From positions 94,669 to 158,668 of the forward strand of contig CANPVZ010000007.1 of assembly GCA_947581855.1 (NCBI GenBank): a DNA stretch of 64,000 bases, read 5' to 3'. Source of the DNA: an uncultured Phocaeicola sp. GTDB taxonomy: Bacteria; Bacteroidota; Bacteroidia; Bacteroidales; Bacteroidaceae. This document shows, piece after piece, positions 55,311 through 63,707 of this stretch. The position numbers were made by a program, and so were the translations under genes. The notes under the pieces were generated by a model. It worked only from the letters and a program-made list of their open reading frames with translations, was not told the origin of the DNA and searched no databases. Within the stretch, counting starts at the first letter, position 1. Each line of letters opens with the position of its first letter.

Positions 55311-57029
55311 CTATTCGCTTGGCTTGATATCTTCAATCTGCAACTGTACTTCACCCCGCTTGTGGGTGTTTTCTTCTATGGTGTAACAAATGTCGAACGA
55401 GCGTTTTGTCTTGATATAGCGGGCTTGCGAACTTTGTCCGAAAGCAATTCCGTTCATTACGTTGTTCGATTTATTATCTACTAATTCCAGTTTAATATGT
55501 TCCTGTTCCCGGCCTACCACTTTACTGGTTCCGTAATCATACACATGGTAAGTACTGAATATGGGTTTATGGTTATCCGGTCCGAAAGGATTGAATTTCT
55601 TCAAATCGGTAAAGAATTTCGGTGTAATATCCTTGAAATCGAGGACGGCGTCAATATTTATAATGGCGCATGTTTGGTCGGGTAAGATATGTTCGGAAAC
55701 AAATTGCTCGAAGCGGCGTGTAAACTCGGGTACGTTTTCCACCTTCATGGAAAGGCCTGCCGCATAGGTATGTCCTCCGAAGTTTTCCAGCAGGTCGCGG
55801 CAATGTTCTATTGCCTTGTATACATCGAATCCGGAAACCGAACGGGCGGAACCGGTTGCCATGTCATTGGTACGGGTAAGCACCACAGCCGGCCGATAAT
55901 AAATCTCCGTCAGGCGGGAGGCCACAATGCCGATTACTCCTTTATGCCAGTCCTCGTTAAATAATACAATGGAGCGTCTGTCAGCCAATCCCTCCAGTTT
56001 GTCGACAATATGATTAGCCTCTTCGGTCATGCTTTTATCGAGGTCTTTGCGGGTTTCATTGTATTGGTTTATCTGATTGCTTTTTTCCAGAGCTATGGAA
56101 AAGTCTTTTTCTATTAATAAATCTACCGCTTCTTTTCCGTTTTGGATGCGTCCCGAAGCATTGATACGCGGCCCTATTTTGAATACGATATCGCTGACGG
56201 TAATATCTTTTTCTGCCAGGCCACATACGTCGATGATGGCTTTCAGTCCTACACTGGGGTTTGAGTTAAGTTGTTTGAGCCCATGATACGTCAGTACCCG
56301 GTTTTCCCCCATAATCGGTACGATGTCCGAGGCAATGCTGACCGCTACCAAATCGAGCAGAGGAGTGAGTTGACTGAATTCAATACCATTATTTTGGGCA
56401 AAAGCCTGCATGAATTTGAAGCCTACGCCACATCCTGATAAATGAGGGTAAGGATAGGTGGAATCTTCTCGTTTGGCATTCAGTATGGCCACGGCAGGAG
56501 GCAATACTTCATCGGGTACGTGATGGTCGCAGATGATAAAGTCGATACCTTTTTCCTTGGCATAGGCAATTTCGTCTACCGCTTTGATACCGCAATCGAG
56601 TACGATAATTAATTTAACTCCTGTTTCGTACGCATAATCCACACCTTTTACCGACACGCCGTAACCTTCGTTGTACCGGTCGGGGATGTAATAATCGATG
56701 TTCGAGTAGAACTGTTGTAAAAACTTATATACTAATGCCACGGCGGTCGTACCGTCCACATCATAATCGCCGTAAACCATAATACGTTCTTTCTTCCCCA
56801 TAGCTGCATTCAGTCGTTCTACAGCAATATCCATATCGTTCATCAGAAACGGATCGTGCAGTTCGTGCAACTGGGGACGGAAAAATCGTTTGGCTTCTGC
56901 GGCGGAGTTGATACCTCGTTCCAGCAGTAACCTACAGAGTATGGGGCTGATGCCAATCTCTTTCGACAGCTCTTTAGCCGCCTCTGTCTGTTCGTTTGTT
57001 GGAGGTTGATAATTCCATTTGTAACTCAT
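55311..57029 (-). CDS. recJ: Single-stranded-DNA-specific exonuclease RecJ
   Basis: 572 residues from ATG 57029 (MSYKWNYQPPTNEQTEAAKELS). A frame opening at 57077 adds a Lys-rich stretch that looks like untranslated leader. DHH-family motifs: MVYGDYDVDGTTAVAL (~79), VLDCGIKAVDE (~130) and FIICDHHVPD (~150). DHHA1 region: FGGHTYAAGLSM (~430). RecJ degrades single strands 5' to 3' with Mn2+/Mg2+. Adjacent recQ supplies unwinding, the classic RecQ-RecJ partnership. Confidence 0.95.
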   Translation of the reverse strand: MSYKWNYQPPTNEQTEAAKELSKEIGISPILCRLLLERGINSAAEAKRFFRPQLHELHDPFLMNDMDIAVERLNAAMGKKERIMVYGDYDVDGTTAVALVYKFLQQFYSNIDYYIPDRYNEGYGVSVKGVDYAYETGVKLIIVLDCGIKAVDEIAYAKEKGIDFIICDHHVPDEVLPPAVAILNAKREDSTYPYPHLSGCGVGFKFMQAFAQNNGIEFSQLTPLLDLVAVSIASDIVPIMGENRVLTYHGLKQLNSNPSVGLKAIIDVCGLAEKDITVSDIVFKIGPRINASGRIQNGKEAVDLLIEKDFSIALEKSNQINQYNETRKDLDKSMTEEANHIVDKLEGLADRRSIVLFNEDWHKGVIGIVASRLTEIYYRPAVVLTRTNDMATGSARSVSGFDVYKAIEHCRDLLENFGGHTYAAGLSMKVENVPEFTRRFEQFVSEHILPDQTCAIINIDAVLDFKDITPKFFTDLKKFNPFGPDNHKPIFSTYHVYDYGTSKVVGREQEHIKLELVDNKSNNVMNGIAFGQSSQARYIKTKRSFDICYTIEENTHKRGEVQLQIEDIKPSE

Positions 57030-57202
57030 TTTATATATTCTTTTTTTCTTTTTCTTTCTCGGAACGTTTTCCTTCATCCGTTCGCCGGCAATACATATTT
57101 GCGCGAATTTTAGGGTAGAACGTTGTATGATAGTCGCTTGAGCCGAAAATGTAATTTGCTGTAAGCGATTTCAATTTGTAAAGTTAGGAAAAAGAAATAA
57201 AA

Positions 57203-57243
57203 GAAGCGCTGTTTCTGTATTAATTTAACAGATACAACGCTTC
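57203..57243 (-). terminator. Terminator of the C1 peptidase gene
   Basis: On the minus strand GAAGCG-TTGTATCTGT pairs with ACAGAAACAG-CGCTTC (imperfect in the middle) around TAAATTAAT, followed by TTTTATTTC. It lies 26 bases after the gene. Confidence 0.8.
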
Positions 57244-57268
57244 TTTTTGAGGAGTTATAAGGTGTTCC

Positions 57269-58477
57269 TTACTTCAGTCCGAGTTTTTTAGCAATGTCTT
57301 TGGGAATAGCATTCTTGTGAACTACGATGTTCAGGGTTTTGTAACGGACAAATGCTTTGGAAGCGTACCAAACTCCTTTATATTTGCCGGCTTCTCCCCA
57401 TGAGTTCTTTACCAGATAGTAATCAGTGCCTTCCTGATCTTTGGCGGTACCATAGATAAGCATACCGTGATCATCGGTCGTTTCCCAATTGTCATAAGCT
57501 TCCTGGCGTTCTTCTTGGGTACACCATTTTTGAGGTTGCGGTTTATTTGCCAGCTTCTTTTCCTCCGGAGTCATTTTTAACCAGTGTGCCATATCCGAAC
57601 CGCTCAGCTCTTGTATCTTTTTCGTGTCGGGTAATACTGCGATGCCGTTACGGGTAAATCCCTCTTCACTGACGTCGGCTCCCCAAGCAATGGTGTAGCC
57701 ATTATTGATCGCATTGTCGAAAACCTCCATCAATTCGTCGATAGGCAGGTTGTAAGAAGTTCCCCAGCGCCAGTTATCCTGTACTTCAATGACGAATTTG
57801 TCGTAGAACGGGTGGTGGGTGAAAGAGGTAAGCGATACATAGTCGTCGGCGTTCAGACCCGTAGATTCGTAGAATGACTTCGGAGTATAAGTCTTGCCTT
57901 TATATTGGAAAGTTTCAGGGCATTTACCCAGATAAGCATCGTAGATACCTTTCAGCCCGTTTTTCCATACCGGAGTGCGTTGGGGAGTCATTTGAAGTTT
58001 CTTCAATTCTCCTTTAGCAATAGCGGCGACATACGCTTCCGTAACAGCCGACAGTTCCGTATGGTTAGAGAGAGTATCTCCGTACATCACTCCCGGGCGC
58101 ATTTCCTCTTCCGGAATCAATCCGTATTTTTTCATACCGTAAAGTACGTCATAGAAAGAACCTCCCTGTGAAAAAGATACGTCCCCGTGAGTCCGGATTG
58201 CCGCTTCGGCACGATCCATGTAAGTGTTGTAGACAGTATACATTTCTGAAAAATCATATTCGCCTTTTCCCATACGAAGCAATTCGGCTTCGAGAAAACC
58301 CATGGCGGAATAGCACCAACAAGTTCCCGCGCGATTTTGATTTTTCATGGAAGTAATGGGATTTTCTTTCACGGTAGTAAAGATAAAACCTTCTTCTTTA
58401 GTTTCTTCCTTCTTGTCTTGCGCAATGGCACTCAGACAAAAGAGGCCGAAAGCTGCGATAAGTAGATTTCTTTTCAT
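57269..58477 (-). CDS. Secreted C1-family cysteine peptidase (bleomycin hydrolase/PepC type)
   Basis: 402 residues with a cleavable signal peptide (MKRNLLIAAFGLFCLSAIAQ). The catalytic Cys is in NRAGTCWCYSAMGFLEAE (~53), the His in DDHGMLIYG (~342) and the Asn in LVKNSWGEAGKYKGVWY (~358). It is shorter than cytosolic PepC (~450) and is exported, so a periplasmic or surface peptidase role is likely. A Xaa-Pro aminopeptidase gene lies 55 bases upstream on the same strand, suggesting joint peptide breakdown. The gene ends at a clear terminator. Confidence 0.9.
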   Translation of the reverse strand: MKRNLLIAAFGLFCLSAIAQDKKEETKEEGFIFTTVKENPITSMKNQNRAGTCWCYSAMGFLEAELLRMGKGEYDFSEMYTVYNTYMDRAEAAIRTHGDVSFSQGGSFYDVLYGMKKYGLIPEEEMRPGVMYGDTLSNHTELSAVTEAYVAAIAKGELKKLQMTPQRTPVWKNGLKGIYDAYLGKCPETFQYKGKTYTPKSFYESTGLNADDYVSLTSFTHHPFYDKFVIEVQDNWRWGTSYNLPIDELMEVFDNAINNGYTIAWGADVSEEGFTRNGIAVLPDTKKIQELSGSDMAHWLKMTPEEKKLANKPQPQKWCTQEERQEAYDNWETTDDHGMLIYGTAKDQEGTDYYLVKNSWGEAGKYKGVWYASKAFVRYKTLNIVVHKNAIPKDIAKKLGLK

Positions 58478-58532
58478 GTTTCTGGTTTTGTGGTTAATTG
58501 TTATTATTAATTGAATATCAGTCTAGGTTTTT

Positions 58533-59921
58533 TTATTCGTTCATAATGGATTCAACTTCTTCAACGGTAAGCGGAATGCGCTTTTGCCCTAAGAAACGCG
58601 ACCCTTCTTTGGTAATCAGAATGTCATCTTCCAGGCGGATACCTCCGAAATCTTTATACGTATCAATGACATCGTAATTTAAAAAGTCCGTATGCATCTT
58701 TTCTGCTCTCCATTTGTCTATTAAAGCCGGAATAAAGTAACAACCCGGTTCATCCGTAATGACGAATCCTTCTTGTAATCGGCGTCCCATACGTAAAGAG
58801 GCCAGTCCGAATTGTTCGGAAGGACGTGTCTCGTCGTCATAGCCGACATAAATTTGTCCCAGGTTTTCCATGTCGTGCACATCAAGCCCCATCATGTGAC
58901 CCAGTCCGTGCGGCATAAACAAAGCGTGCGCTCCGGCAGCCACTGCGTCATCTACATTTCCTTTCATCAGGCCCAAGTCTTTCAAACCTTGTGTCAGTAC
59001 CTTGCATACATTCAGGTGGACTTCTTTCCAGGTAGTTCCCGGATAAGCAAAGTCAATGGCATGGTCGTGGCAGGCCACAACGATGTTATATACATCCTTT
59101 TGTCGGTTGTCGAATTTTCCCCCGACAGGTACGGTACGGGTAAAGTCGGAACTATAATGGTAATTTGTTTCGGCCCCGGCGTCTGTCAACATCATACGTC
59201 CCGTCTCGAGAAAATTACCGTGGTAATGGTTATGCAATGTTTCTCCGTTTTGCGACAGGATGGTTGCAAAAGAAGTCATGCAGCCGTATGAGGAAGCAAT
59301 GCCGTCCAGCACTCCGGAAATGTATTGCTCTTTCACCCCCGGTTTACAAAGGCGCATTGCGGTAGTATGCATTTCATATCCTATATCGCAGGCGCGTTCA
59401 ATCTCTTCAATTTCACATGTTTCTTTTACCGATCGCAGGTCAACCACCGCTTTAATCAATGGCAACGAACTGTGTGCTTTCAGTTGAGCGACACGGATAT
59501 CCAGCAAGTCTTCCAAATAAAGCATGATATCGTGGCGATATGGAGGCAGAAAATGAATAACACGGTTCTGCTTCCGCGCTGTTTGAACCACTTCTTTAAT
59601 AGCTTTATATGGAGCGCTGTTTGCCACTCCTACTTTTGCCGCAAGTTCTTTTATGCCGGGTTGGGGTCCCATCCAGATAATGTCATCCATTGTTACATCG
59701 TCTCCGAAGAGATATTCTTCTCCGCTTTCGGCATCAATGACTCCGGTTATTCCGGGTTGGTCTATTCCAAAGAAATAGAGAAATGTACTGTCTTGACGGA
59801 ACTTGTAGGTGTTGTCGGGATAATTGCAAGGAGCTTCGTTATTTCCCGGCAGGATGATGAGTCCGTTGCCTACTTTTTTGCGCAAATCTTCGCGGCGCTT
59901 TTTGTAATCAGCATTGAACAT
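58533..59921 (-). CDS. pepP: Xaa-Pro aminopeptidase (M24B)
   Basis: 462 residues. An N-terminal creatinase/AMP_N domain (MFNADYKKRREDLRKKVGNG) precedes the pita-bread catalytic domain. Metal ligands appear in LTDAGAETNYHYSSDFTRT (two Asp, ~249 and ~260), FMPHGLGHMMGLDVHD (His, ~345), ITDEPGCYF (Glu) and GGIRLEDDILIT (Glu, ~435). It removes an N-terminal residue preceding proline using two Mn2+ ions, in the cytoplasm (no signal peptide). It lies upstream of the secreted C1 peptidase. Confidence 0.93.
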   Translation of the reverse strand: MFNADYKKRREDLRKKVGNGLIILPGNNEAPCNYPDNTYKFRQDSTFLYFFGIDQPGITGVIDAESGEEYLFGDDVTMDDIIWMGPQPGIKELAAKVGVANSAPYKAIKEVVQTARKQNRVIHFLPPYRHDIMLYLEDLLDIRVAQLKAHSSLPLIKAVVDLRSVKETCEIEEIERACDIGYEMHTTAMRLCKPGVKEQYISGVLDGIASSYGCMTSFATILSQNGETLHNHYHGNFLETGRMMLTDAGAETNYHYSSDFTRTVPVGGKFDNRQKDVYNIVVACHDHAIDFAYPGTTWKEVHLNVCKVLTQGLKDLGLMKGNVDDAVAAGAHALFMPHGLGHMMGLDVHDMENLGQIYVGYDDETRPSEQFGLASLRMGRRLQEGFVITDEPGCYFIPALIDKWRAEKMHTDFLNYDVIDTYKDFGGIRLEDDILITKEGSRFLGQKRIPLTVEEVESIMNE

Positions 59922-60023
59922 ACGTTTCTTGTCTTTTGTTTATAATCGAGTTCTTTTGTTGCAAAAATAGTGATTAATATTGATAAAACTAATATCTTTG
60001 CTACATCTTTATAAAAAATAAGT

Positions 60024-60860
60024 ATGACCATAGATAATCAAACGGGATTAGTATTGGAAGGTGGGGGTATGCGTGGTGTTTTTACGTGCGGAGTGTTGGA
60101 TTATTTGCTCGACCACCAATTTTATTTTCCCTATGGCGTGGGTGTTTCCGCAGGAGCCTGCAATGGCTTGTCGTATATGTCGCGTCAACGCGGGCGGGCA
60201 AAGTTCAGCAATATCGATATGTTGGAAAAATACCAATATATCGGGGTTAAGCATTTGTGGACACAGCATAGTATTCTCGATCTTGATTTGTTGTACAAGG
60301 AATTTCCCGAACGTATTGTCCCGTATGATTATGAAACTTATTTCAGCAATCCGGCCCGGTTCGAAATGGTTACTACAAATTGCCTTACCGGCCAGGCTTG
60401 TTATTTAGAAGAAAAATCAGATCCGAAGCGGTTAGTCGCTATAGCCAAGGCTTCCAGCAGTCTACCATATGTTTGTCCGGTTACGTATGTAGACGGTATT
60501 CCTATGTTAGATGGCGGTATAATCGATTCCATTCCTGTGTTGCGAGCTTTTCAGCAGGGATATACAAAAGCGTTGGTGGTGCTGACCCGTAATAAAGGTT
60601 ACCGGAAAACCGAGAAAGATATTAAGATACCTTATTTTATATATAAAAGTTATCCCCGTTTGCGTGTGCTGCTCAGTCGCCGTTGCCAATGCTATAATAA
60701 ACAATTGGAGTTGGTGGAGAGGTTGGAAGATGAAGGGCGGATTCTGACCATTCGTCCCCGGAAACCGGTGGTGGTGGGCCGCATTGAAAAAGATATAAAG
60801 AAACTTACCGATTTATATGAGGAAGGATATGCTTGTGCGGAAGCGGCACTGCAGATTTAA
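60024..60860 (+). CDS. Patatin-like phospholipase
   Basis: 278 residues. The oxyanion hole is in VLEGGGMRGVFTCGVLDYLL (~9-28), the nucleophile motif GVSAGACNGLS (~39-49, Gly-X-Ser-X-Gly) and the catalytic Asp in LDGGIIDSIPVL (~162). This is the YjjU/RssA-type patatin family, predicted to be an intracellular or membrane-associated lipid acyl hydrolase. It is divergent from pepP and monocistronic, with a possible hairpin terminator at 60884-60904. Confidence 0.92.
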   Translation: MTIDNQTGLVLEGGGMRGVFTCGVLDYLLDHQFYFPYGVGVSAGACNGLSYMSRQRGRAKFSNIDMLEKYQYIGVKHLWTQHSILDLDLLYKEFPERIVPYDYETYFSNPARFEMVTTNCLTGQACYLEEKSDPKRLVAIAKASSSLPYVCPVTYVDGIPMLDGGIIDSIPVLRAFQQGYTKALVVLTRNKGYRKTEKDIKIPYFIYKSYPRLRVLLSRRCQCYNKQLELVERLEDEGRILTIRPRKPVVVGRIEKDIKKLTDLYEEGYACAEAALQI

Positions 60861-60883
60861 TCCGTCTTCTACTTTCACTTTTA

Positions 60884-60904
60884 AACCGGCAGTGAAGCCG
60901 GGTT
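60884..60904 (+). terminator. Possible terminator of the patatin gene
   Basis: AACCGGC and GCCGGGTT pair with one bulged base around AGTGAA, 24 bases past the stop. There is no T-run directly after it. Confidence 0.35.
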
Positions 60905-61013
60905 GCTATTCGTGTCTCCTTTTGGGGTGGAACGCGTTTTTCCCTTCTGTCCTCATTTATACCCAATTGACGTTTTTTAACAGAGAGAGGAATAATTTCA
61001 ATGTTTTATTGCG

Positions 61014-61052
61014 TACTTTTGTCGCGCAATAAGGGAGGAATATGTTCCCTTT
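61014..61052 (+). promoter_or_regulatory. Predicted capsule promoter and early hairpin
   Basis: TACTTTTG (61014-61021) matches the Bacteroides -7 element; a -33 TTTG is not evident. AAGGGA-TCCCTT (61031-61051) with a following TTTCTTG could pause or terminate RNA polymerase immediately after initiation, a setting where a NusG-like antiterminator could act. Confidence 0.4.
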
Positions 61053-61205
61053 TCTTGTGTTTCAGGAATAATTGAAATTTTCATAAGTTCCTATTTTTTA
61101 AGATGTAATAAGTTAATAATCAAAGAATTATATATGTCTTTGAAGTCCCTCGATTATATCCTGTCGGGAAATTAAAACCTTACAAAAATATTTATAGCGA
61201 CCATT

Positions 61206-62255
61206 ATGCAGGCAATTTCAGAAACTGTCGGTCAGGATTGTGCCCAATGGTATGTCATGATAGCCTTTAAGAAAGAGAAGGTGGCGAAAGATGATTTGGA
61301 AGCGGAAAACCGTGAGCGCGAAAAGAATAACATAAAAAAGTTAGAGTTTTTCGTTCCCATGTATTTCGAACTGAAAGGTCCGGAAGAAAAGAAGAAACGC
61401 AGGAAATGCCCCCTTATACCTAATTATGTATTCATTCGTGGCTCCCTTAATGAGATATATGCTTATAAACAGACGGCTGTTTACTTGAAGTTCCACCGTC
61501 CGGTTGCGGAAAACGGGCAACGTAAATACACGACTGTTCCCGATAGGCAGATGGAGGATTTCATGAAAGTAGCCCGGCATTATGAGAAAGATATATGTTA
61601 TTATGCTCCGGGTGAAATAAGTCTGATAAAAGGTGACAAAGTACGTATTATCGGGGGCGAGTTCAATGGAGTGGAAGGCATACTGCTTTGTACGCAGGGA
61701 AAACGCGGCGACCGGGTACTTATAGAAATACCAGGGGTTATGTCCATTTCCACATGCAGTATCGCTCCGGAATTGATTGAAATCATTTCATATAGTTCCG
61801 ATACCCGCCATCTTTATAATGATATGAAAGCTTTTTTCAATACTGCCCGTAAAGCTTTGTTTGCATTTATGCGTCAGGAGCGTGTGTCCGAACGGGATGA
61901 AATCAAGCTTCGTGGCTTTATCCGAAGGATGGCTAATCTGCAAGCTGATACGTTTAACATGGAAGCGTCCCTTTATTTGGTACAACTCATGGCCTATAAA
62001 GTGCTTAGAGAACCGGAACTGTTTGATATCCGGTTGCAGCAGTGCTGTGATTTTCTGCCTCGGATAACAGCGGATATCAAGCGGGCTTATTATCTTACTT
62101 ATCTGTTCGGTTGTACAGGAGAGAAGGATTTCTTTCTTCAGGCTCATAAGATAACCGATACATGGCTTCCGGGAAAGGTAAATGTCAGACAAAAGGAGAT
62201 AATGGAAGATTTACAGGCTTTTTATTCGATTGAAAGTAGTTACTATTCGCTTTGA
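61206..62255 (+). CDS. UpxY-like NusG-family transcription antiterminator
   Basis: 349 residues. Residues ~13-115 form the NusG N-terminal domain (QWYVMIAFKKEKVAKDDLEAE, then CPLIPNYVFIRGSLNEIYAY). A KOW-type segment follows at ~138-185 (LIKGDKVRIIGGEFNGVEGI). A helical C-terminal extension of about 150 residues (RHLYNDMKAFFNTARKALFA onward) has no NusG counterpart, making it about twice as long as classic UpxY. UpxY proteins prevent early termination in the leader of their own capsule operon. The downstream export genes fit that role; the extension's job is unknown. Confidence 0.88.
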   Translation: MQAISETVGQDCAQWYVMIAFKKEKVAKDDLEAENREREKNNIKKLEFFVPMYFELKGPEEKKKRRKCPLIPNYVFIRGSLNEIYAYKQTAVYLKFHRPVAENGQRKYTTVPDRQMEDFMKVARHYEKDICYYAPGEISLIKGDKVRIIGGEFNGVEGILLCTQGKRGDRVLIEIPGVMSISTCSIAPELIEIISYSSDTRHLYNDMKAFFNTARKALFAFMRQERVSERDEIKLRGFIRRMANLQADTFNMEASLYLVQLMAYKVLREPELFDIRLQQCCDFLPRITADIKRAYYLTYLFGCTGEKDFFLQAHKITDTWLPGKVNVRQKEIMEDLQAFYSIESSYYSL

Positions 62256-62390
62256 AATGAACCATAAGTTATTTCAGTGTAAATAACTTGTAGGTTATCG
62301 ATTTTGTATAATTTGTATAAATAGTTTAGTTAATTATCCATTGTATTGGATTATTTGCTTTCCAATACTATTATTCATTTATTAATCCGT

Positions 62391-62822
62391 ATGATAATCG
62401 CCGTAGATTTCGACGGTACGATCGTCGAGCACCGTTATCCCGGCATAGGGCGTGAACTTCCTTTTGCCATCGAGACGTTGAAGAAGTTGCGTAGCGAACA
62501 CCACAAGCTCATCCTTTGGAGTGTTCGTGAGGGTCGTCTATTGGAAGAGGCGGTTTCTTTCTGCCGTGAGCGCGGTCTGGAGTTTTATGCCGTGAACCGG
62601 GACTACCCTGAGGAAGCTGAAGGTCATAACAACCACTATTCCCGCAAGCTGAAGGCTGATTTGTTTATAGACGACCGCAACTTGGGCGGCTTGCCCGACT
62701 GGGGTACCATCTACGAGATGGTGCACAACCGGCTGACGTATGAGATGTTGTCGGAGCGTGGGCAGCATGAGGAAGAGCCTCCCAGGCCCAAAGGCTTTTT
62801 CAAGAGCCTGTTCAAAAAGTAA
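62391..62822 (+). CDS. Small HAD-family hydrolase (BT_0820-like)
   Basis: 143 residues from ATG 62391 (MIIAVDFDGTIVEHRYP); the 15 codons upstream are AT-rich and not family-like. HAD motif I is DFDGT, motif II LILWSVREG, and the late acidic motif is LFIDDRNLGG. The family is widespread in Bacteroides, often at the front of capsule loci. No substrate is known. GC content rises sharply at this gene relative to the UpxY-like gene before it and stays high in the next two genes. Confidence 0.85.
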   Translation: MIIAVDFDGTIVEHRYPGIGRELPFAIETLKKLRSEHHKLILWSVREGRLLEEAVSFCRERGLEFYAVNRDYPEEAEGHNNHYSRKLKADLFIDDRNLGGLPDWGTIYEMVHNRLTYEMLSERGQHEEEPPRPKGFFKSLFKK

Positions 62823-62877
62823 TGCTGTCACAACCAGTTAAATAAGTTATCAACTTACAAATATTCATTCAGAGACT

Positions 62878-63669
62878 ATGAACTTAAAGAAACTTTTCTA
62901 TCTTGTTGCCATGTTGTTTTTGGCAAGTTGCACCTCTTATAAGAACGTGCCCTATATGCAGGAGATTGAGGCTGTCAACCGTGCTGTCCAGCAGGAGAGT
63001 CCCTATGACGCCCGTATCATGCCTAAGGACCTGCTTACCATCACAGTGAACACCTCCGATCCTCAGGCCTCCGCTCCGTTTAACCTGACCACTCAGACTC
63101 CTTACAATGTGGCCCAGCAGAATAGTGTGACCTCTCAAGCGGCCTTGCAGCAATATCTGGTAGATAACAGCGGAAGCATTGACTTCCCGGTCATCGGCCG
63201 TCTGAAGGTGGGTGGTCTTACGAAGAGTGAGGCGGAAGAGCTGATCCGGGGCAAACTGCTCCCTTATTTGAAAGAGACTCCCATTGTCACCGTCCGCATG
63301 ACAAACTATAAGATCTCGGTACTGGGTGAAGTGAGCAAGCCTGGTACCTTTACGGTAAGCAACGAGAAGGTGAATGTGTTGGAGGCCCTGGCCATGGCGG
63401 GTGACATGACGGTTTACGGAGTGCGCGACAATGTGAAGTTGATCCGTGAGGACGCTTTCGGGAAGCAACAGATCATCCCTTTGGACCTGAACCGTGCGGA
63501 TATCGTTCTTTCCCCCTATTACTATCTTCAACAGAACGATATCATCTATGTGACCCCCAACAAGACGAAGGCGAAGAACTCGGATATCGGTAACAGCACG
63601 ACCCTTTGGTTCTCTGCCACCTCCATCCTGGTTTCCATCGCCAGCCTGATAGTAAACATCGTAAGATAA
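62878..63669 (+). CDS. Polysaccharide export outer membrane lipoprotein (Wza type)
   Basis: 263 residues. The lipobox is MLFLASCTSYKNVPYMQ (Cys18). The Poly_export domain spans ~45-130 (MPKDLLTITVNTSDPQASAP through GSIDFPVIGRLKVGGLTKSEAEE) and an SLBB-like domain ~145-235 (KISVLGEVSKPGTFTVSN). A C-terminal hydrophobic helix (STTLWFSATSILVSIASLIVNIV) probably spans the outer membrane, as in Wza. It forms the exit channel for capsule or exopolysaccharide, working with the chain-length protein encoded 38 bases downstream. Confidence 0.93.
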   Translation: MNLKKLFYLVAMLFLASCTSYKNVPYMQEIEAVNRAVQQESPYDARIMPKDLLTITVNTSDPQASAPFNLTTQTPYNVAQQNSVTSQAALQQYLVDNSGSIDFPVIGRLKVGGLTKSEAEELIRGKLLPYLKETPIVTVRMTNYKISVLGEVSKPGTFTVSNEKVNVLEALAMAGDMTVYGVRDNVKLIREDAFGKQQIIPLDLNRADIVLSPYYYLQQNDIIYVTPNKTKAKNSDIGNSTTLWFSATSILVSIASLIVNIVR

Positions 63670-63707
63670 AAGGTTTATTATATTCATCAAATTTCAATTG
63701 ACATATT

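Larger units (their letters stand above)
60861..61205. other. Leader region of the capsule locus
   Basis: 345 bases. It has a patatin-gene hairpin (60884-60904), a promoter-like -7 box TACTTTTG (61014-61021), then a ~180-base untranslated leader. The leader contains AAGGGA/TCCCTT (61031-61051) and TTTCA/TGAAA (61060-61077) hairpins, each followed by short T-runs. I looked for flanking inverted repeats of an invertible promoter and saw none. Confidence 0.5.

Noticed and set aside
57030..57077. N-terminal extension of RecJ rich in lysine
   Set aside because: It reflects a purine-rich leader (translated as MKENVPRKKKKKRIYK) with no family support; the ATG at 57029 starts the conserved protein.
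60861..61205. Invertible promoter for the capsule locus
   Set aside because: I found no pair of flanking inverted repeats of 15 bases or more around the predicted promoter, unlike classic B. fragilis capsule promoters.
62884..63690. 268-codon minus-strand frame opposite the Wza-type gene
   Set aside because: Long only because of the high GC of this segment; the plus-strand frame has a lipobox and clear export domains.
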